Shown here: positions 34,366 to 38,363 of the stretch, piece by piece
Position numbering within the stretch: position 1 is the stretch's first letter
Layout: every line of letters begins with the position of its first letter
Made by a program: the position numbers and the translations under genes
Source of the DNA: Ignavibacteria bacterium
GTDB taxonomy: Bacteria > Bacteroidota > Ignavibacteria > Tepidaquicellales > Tepidaquicellaceae
Reading direction: 5' to 3'
DNA: 38,363 nucleotides
Assembly: GCA_016788375.1 (NCBI GenBank)
Contig: JAEUSI010000001.1
Span: 40,369 to 78,731, forward strand
The notes under the pieces: model-generated
Database searches by the model: none
What the model was told of the DNA's origin: nothing
The model's input: only the letters and a program-made list of their open reading frames with translations

Positions 34366-36984
34366 TTGAAAGACGAAACACCTTTAATGAGACAATACCG
34401 AAAAATCAAGGAAAGGTATCCTGATACAGTATTGCTTTTCAGGATGGGGGATTTTTTCGAAACATTTGAGAATGACGCTGTTACTGCATCGAAAGTTCTC
34501 GGCATAACCCTTACCAAAAGATCAAACGGTGCCGCATCTGAAGTACCTCTTGCGGGATTTCCGCATCATGCTCTGGATAATTACCTTCCTAAACTGGTTA
34601 AAGCTGGATACAGGGTTGCCGTATGTGAACAGCTTGAAGATCCCAAATATGCCAAAGGAATTGTAAAGCGGGATGTTGTTGAAGTTGCTACACCCGGCGC
34701 GAATTTCTCGGAAAAACTCCTCGACCATAAAACCAATAATTTTCTGGCTTCGGTTTTTTTAAAAGAAAACACATGCGGATTCTCCTTCTGTGATGTTTCT
34801 ACCGGAGAATTTGCGACTTCTGAGATTCACACAAAGAATTTATCCGAGCAGATTGACATGATAAATCCTTCCGAGATTCTGATTTCGAAAAGAGAAAAAG
34901 ATAAAGTTTATAAACTTCTTGATTATGACCCGGATGCTACATTTACCGAACAGAAAAACAAATTTTTATTTACAAAGGTAGATGACTGGGTTTTTAATCT
35001 TGATTTTGCAAGAGAAGTTCTTACAAATCACTTCGGCACACATTCGCTCAAAGGATTCGGAATTGATGAAATGCAGGAAGGTATTATTGCAGCAGGCTGC
35101 ATTATGAATTATCTCAGCGAAACTCAGAAAAATAATCTTCCTCATATTAAAAAAATTTACCATTACGATTACACGGATTACATCATTCTTGACCCTTCAA
35201 CAAAAAGAAATCTGGAAATTACTTCTTCGATTTCCGAAGGAAGCCATGAAGGTACACTTATTTCAATACTTGACAGGTCGAAGACTGCTATGGGAGGAAG
35301 ACTGTTAAAAAAATGGATTTCAAGACCTCTTAAGAAAAAAGAACAGATCGAAAAGAGATTAAATGCCGTGAAGGATTTTTTCGAAAATAAAAAGGAAAGA
35401 AAAATAATTTCGGAAGATCTGAAATCAATCGCCGATCTCGAAAGACTCCTTTCTAAAATATCCACTGGAAGAGCAGTAGCCAGAGATATTATTCAGCTGA
35501 AAATCTCACTGAAAAAAATAATCGAAATAAAGGAAAAGTTAAAAAAACTTGGCTCTGTTCCCGTTAAAACACTGGGTGAAAATCTGATCGAACTGAGCGA
35601 ACTTATTTTCAAAATCGAAAAATGTATTAATGAAAATTTTGTCAGCGGTATTGACAGTTTCGGAATAATAAACAAAGGCTTTAACGCCAATCTTGATGAA
35701 CTAAAGGATATTCTGCTTAACGGGAAAACATGGATAGATAATTTTCAAAGCAAAGAAAGAGCAAGGACCGGTATCAATTCGCTTAAAGTGGATTTTAACA
35801 AAGTCTTCGGCTATTATATAATCATCACAAAAGCTAATCTTGACAAGACACCTCCGGACTATGTCAGGAAACAAACTCTTGTCAATGCGGAAAGATTCAT
35901 CACAGACGAGCTGAAAGTTTATGAAGAAAAAATTCTGAACGCTGAAGAAAAAATCGAAGATCTGGAAAAGCAGATATTCAGCGAACTGAGATTATCAATT
36001 CTTGATTATACAGATCCGGTTCAGCGAAATGCTTTTCTTATCGCTACACTTGATGCCCTTGTAAGTTTTGCCGAAGTATCGGAGATATATAATTATTCTC
36101 AGCCTGAAATAAATGACAGCGATTGTATTAAAATTATTGACGGCCGGCATCCGGTTATCGAACGGCTTCTTCCTGCAGGCGAGAAGTATATTGCAAATGA
36201 TACCGAAATAAATTCCGGTAATATTCAGATTATTATCATTACGGGTCCTAATATGAGCGGGAAATCAAGTTATCTGAGACAGGTTGGTTTAATCACGCTT
36301 CTTGCACAGATCGGATGTTTTGTTCCTGCCAGAAGTGCAACCATAGGAATTGTTGATAAAATATTTACCCGTGTAGGTGCTTCTGATAATATTGCAAAAG
36401 GCGAAAGCACTTTTCTTGTTGAAATGCACGAAGCAGCAAACATTCTTAATAATGCCACTTCCAAAAGCCTGATTCTTCTCGATGAAATAGGCAGAGGCAC
36501 AAGCACATACGACGGTATTTCTATTGCCTGGGCTATGACAGAATTTCTTCATGAAAATCCGAATGTAAAAGCAAAAACACTCTTTGCTACTCATTATCAT
36601 GAGCTTAATGCTCTTGCAGATATTTACAAAAGAATAAAAAATTACCGGGTGGAAGTAAAAGAGTACAGGGACAAGGTTATTTTCCTCAGAAAAATAACGG
36701 AGGGTACTGCCGATCACAGTTACGGCATACAGGTAGCTCAGATGGCCGGTCTTCCCGAATCCGTTACAAAACGCGCAGCTGAAATATTGCATTCTCTGGA
36801 AGATAAGGAATACAGAAGGCAGCATAAAGATGAGTTTCAGATTAATATGTTCGAGTCGGCAGTTACTGAATTTAAAGATGAAAGTCTGAGAAAACTTCTT
36901 GACGAAGTCGATATTAACGGTATTACACCTTTGGAAGCCCTGAGTATTTTAAAAAATATTAAAGATAAAATTTCGGGAAACTGA
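34366..36984 (+). CDS. mutS: DNA mismatch repair protein MutS
   Basis: The mismatch-recognition ATPase, 872 residues, of the usual MutS1 length and order. The mismatch-binding domain has the Phe-x-Glu motif F30-F31-E32 in RMGDFFETF. Connector, core and clamp regions follow, then the ATPase with Walker A GPNMSGKSS (627-635) and Walker B LLDEIGRGTST (Asp706, Glu707), and a C-terminal helix-turn-helix tail. The start is a TTG: it is preceded in frame by a stop at 34321 and by no ATG or GTG, and it keeps the conserved TPLMRQY that an internal ATG at 34387 would lose. No mutL or mutH is in the window. It is convergent with the next gene, only 21 bases away. Confidence 0.96.
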   Translation: MKDETPLMRQYRKIKERYPDTVLLFRMGDFFETFENDAVTASKVLGITLTKRSNGAASEVPLAGFPHHALDNYLPKLVKAGYRVAVCEQLEDPKYAKGIVKRDVVEVATPGANFSEKLLDHKTNNFLASVFLKENTCGFSFCDVSTGEFATSEIHTKNLSEQIDMINPSEILISKREKDKVYKLLDYDPDATFTEQKNKFLFTKVDDWVFNLDFAREVLTNHFGTHSLKGFGIDEMQEGIIAAGCIMNYLSETQKNNLPHIKKIYHYDYTDYIILDPSTKRNLEITSSISEGSHEGTLISILDRSKTAMGGRLLKKWISRPLKKKEQIEKRLNAVKDFFENKKERKIISEDLKSIADLERLLSKISTGRAVARDIIQLKISLKKIIEIKEKLKKLGSVPVKTLGENLIELSELIFKIEKCINENFVSGIDSFGIINKGFNANLDELKDILLNGKTWIDNFQSKERARTGINSLKVDFNKVFGYYIIITKANLDKTPPDYVRKQTLVNAERFITDELKVYEEKILNAEEKIEDLEKQIFSELRLSILDYTDPVQRNAFLIATLDALVSFAEVSEIYNYSQPEINDSDCIKIIDGRHPVIERLLPAGEKYIANDTEINSGNIQIIIITGPNMSGKSSYLRQVGLITLLAQIGCFVPARSATIGIVDKIFTRVGASDNIAKGESTFLVEMHEAANILNNATSKSLILLDEIGRGTSTYDGISIAWAMTEFLHENPNVKAKTLFATHYHELNALADIYKRIKNYRVEVKEYRDKVIFLRKITEGTADHSYGIQVAQMAGLPESVTKRAAEILHSLEDKEYRRQHKDEFQINMFESAVTEFKDESLRKLLDEVDINGITPLEALSILKNIKDKISGN

Positions 36985-37005
36985 AAACATTTTCAATAAA
37001 AATTT

Positions 37006-37545
37006 TCATTCATTCTGATTTTTTTTATGTTTGTTAATTTTTCCTGTTTTCACGATTGTTTCCCCTGATTCAGCATCAATTCTTAACTGGGCTTTTCCTG
37101 TTTTTGTAAATATCCAGAAATTGTATTCATATTTTCCCTTGTTTTTTTTGAATGCCCATTTCAGAATTTTCCGGGAATATTGTTTTTCGGCAGTAATTCT
37201 TGCTTCATCAAATGAAACTGAATTATCATCAGGAACAATATTATAATCAAACGGACCTTCGGATGCGGAAATATACAGAATATCCTTCTTATCAGAATTT
37301 ACTTCAATTCTAAGTGATCCTCCGCCTGAAGTTAAAATATCTGCAACCCATATGGTATTTCCGCTTTTGTATTTCTTCTCAATTTTTACTACCTCGCATT
37401 TTATTAGAGAAGAAATATAATCCGCTATGTCTGAAATTTTATCCAAAGAATCGGAATACTCCGTGAAGTGTTTTTTGCATAAAGCATCTGCAGAATTTAT
37501 ATTCAGCAAAATTAAAACCGGTATTATACACACCCTGATTTTCAT
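37006..37545 (-). CDS. Secreted PepSY-like protein
   Basis: 179 residues with a signal peptide (1-20, ending SADA). The C-terminal half fits a PepSY domain: SFDEARITAEKQY, then a strand pair EYNFWIFTKTGKAQLRIDAESGETI, with the typical DA..G.. end. The N-terminal half (about 30-105) has a similar helix-strand layout (SDIADYISSLIKCEVVKIE...GGGSLRIEVNSDKKDILYI) and may be a second diverged copy. PepSY domains often act as small inhibitors or partners of extracytoplasmic enzymes. No partner is visible, since the gene stands alone. The function is unknown, and the PepSY call is by eye. Confidence 0.68.
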   Translation of the reverse strand: MKIRVCIIPVLILLNINSADALCKKHFTEYSDSLDKISDIADYISSLIKCEVVKIEKKYKSGNTIWVADILTSGGGSLRIEVNSDKKDILYISASEGPFDYNIVPDDNSVSFDEARITAEKQYSRKILKWAFKKNKGKYEYNFWIFTKTGKAQLRIDAESGETIVKTGKINKHKKNQNE

Positions 37546-37718
37546 TTTTCTCCCTGGTTTATTTCATAAACAATAAAACAAGCAGTATCAGGATTTCAAA
37601 CAGTATTTGCAGTCTTAGATTTGAAAAAACATTTATTTTTTTCAGGAAATTTATTAACCGGAATATTTAAAATACGTAGAATAAAAGGTAAAGTAAAAAA
37701 ATCTGTCGTGAGTTTAGT
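37546..37718. other. Intergenic region upstream of PepSY-like gene
   Basis: 173 AT-rich bases between two minus-strand genes. I see no RNA gene or clear terminator. A 63-codon plus-strand frame from 37621 overlaps the DinB-fold gene and is probably spurious. Confidence 0.4.
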
Positions 37719-38255
37719 TTACTTCATCAGACTATCATTAAACTCTCCGGACTTTCCGCGGGGAATAGAAAGGCTTTTCCAGTTTCTGCTTCCGAGATGC
37801 TTGGCTATATAAACAATCTGACCGGCATGATATCCGTAATGCGCAAGCTGACGGTTTACAGCTTCAATCACTGTATGTTTTTCTTTTCTTATGTAAACAG
37901 TTTTCGTCAGATCGGATTCATTTAATGAATCAAGTGTATCGAACAAACATTTCCAGCCTCTTTCCCACCTGGTAATTATATCATCTTTGTCGGTATAAAA
38001 TACATTTTCAAATTCCTCGTCACGGTTTCTGTATTCTTTTTCGCCGTCAGAATTCAGGAAATCTGTCCATCGTGAAATCATATTGCCGCTGACATGTTTT
38101 ATAATCACTGCTATGCTGTTGGATTCCTCATCAGGCGACCAGAAGAAATCTTCATCTTTTATCTGTACAAATGATTTATCGCAAAGCTGTTTCAGTTTGA
38201 AGAATTCTTTTTTACAGCTTTCCAGGTAATTTTTTTCCGGTGATTCGGTATTCAT
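37719..38255 (-). CDS. DinB-fold protein (DUF1572-like)
   Basis: A 178-residue cytoplasmic four-helix-bundle protein of the DinB/YfiT-like superfamily, DUF1572 type. The metal triad is His54 (IIKHVSGNM), His139 and His143 (AHYGYHAGQIVYIAKHLG). The family includes thiol-dependent transferases and damage-inducible proteins of unknown reaction, and the substrate here is unknown. WSPDEESNSIAVIIKHVSGN is the conserved N-terminal segment. It starts at ATG 38255, 30 bases after the probable end of another minus-strand frame at the right edge. Confidence 0.87.
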   Translation of the reverse strand: MNTESPEKNYLESCKKEFFKLKQLCDKSFVQIKDEDFFWSPDEESNSIAVIIKHVSGNMISRWTDFLNSDGEKEYRNRDEEFENVFYTDKDDIITRWERGWKCLFDTLDSLNESDLTKTVYIRKEKHTVIEAVNRQLAHYGYHAGQIVYIAKHLGSRNWKSLSIPRGKSGEFNDSLMK

Positions 38256-38285
38256 TTTAATTAAATTAAATATTTGTAACTTCGG

Positions 38286-38363
38286 TTATTGGTTTTTTCC
38301 GGGTTTGTCGGTTCTGAGATTGAATCCCGGAAGCGTAAGTTCCGTTGTTCCGATTAATGTTTC
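38286..38363 (-). CDS. Possible 3' end of a minus-strand gene cut by the window edge
   Basis: An open minus-strand frame enters from the right edge and ends with TAA at 38286, encoding ETLIGTTELTLPGF... and ending GKNQ. Composition looks protein-like, but it is only 25 codons and another minus frame is also open here. I cannot name a family. Confidence 0.33.
   Translation of the reverse strand, partial: ETLIGTTELTLPGFNLRTDKPGKNQ

Noticed and set aside
37621-37812. 63-codon plus-strand frame
   Set aside because: It overlaps the well-supported DinB-fold gene on the other strand and has no family features.
1-38363. CRISPR array, insertion sequence, prophage or integron
   Set aside because: No regularly spaced direct repeats, transposase, integrase or phage structural genes were seen on either strand.

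Overview
The window is AT-rich chromosomal DNA of a Bacteroidota/Ignavibacteria-type bacterium. The clearest evidence is five predicted secreted proteins with type IX secretion (T9SS) C-terminal sorting domains. Three carry the NYPNPFNP / NFPNPFNP form typical of Ignavibacteria and relatives, and two carry an FPNPM variant with a FlgD-like end. Shine-Dalgarno sequences are mostly weak or absent, two conserved proteins start at TTG, and the housekeeping genes fit the same group. I see no rRNA, tRNA, CRISPR array, insertion sequence or phage module. No gene-free stretch exceeds about 210 bases.

Layout. (1) 1-18.2 kb, surface/secreted block: two adjacent paralogous giant proteins of the gingipain (C25)/PorU-like class, the first cut by the window edge. 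Both carry a domain resembling eukaryotic ILEI/FAM3 followed by a conserved cysteine cluster. Three Asp-box (BNR/Ycf48-like) T9SS cargo proteins follow. Between them lies a minus-strand operon: CtpE-like P-type ATPase, acidic amino acid symporter, lipoprotein glutathione peroxidase. (2) 18.3-24.2 kb, plus strand: full-length ada, then a tight run asnS - NYN nuclease - rhodanese - CstB-like persulfide dioxygenase/rhodanese - class I fructose-bisphosphatase. (3) 24.3-33.4 kb, minus strand, read from right to left: rlmN-adk (one-base overlap), STAS anti-anti-sigma factor, ExbB-ExbD-ExbD with a strong terminator, two TPM-domain proteins, HD-domain protein, ABC exporter ATPase and permease, and an unknown lipoprotein. 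(4) 33.6-38.4 kb: ECF sigma factor, mutS, a secreted PepSY-like protein, a DinB-fold protein, and possibly the 3' end of one more gene.

How it works together. The secreted block is probably displayed or released through T9SS, with the C25 proteins as processing enzymes or adhesin-like scaffolds. The ExbB/ExbD/ExbD proteins would supply proton-driven energy to the outer membrane. The asnS operon links translation, an RNase-like protein, persulfide detoxification and gluconeogenesis. Ada and MutS give alkylation and mismatch repair. The least explained items are the ILEI-plus-cysteine module in the paralogous C25 proteins, the large insertion in the symporter next to an ATPase with an altered M4 site, and the exporter-linked lipoprotein.
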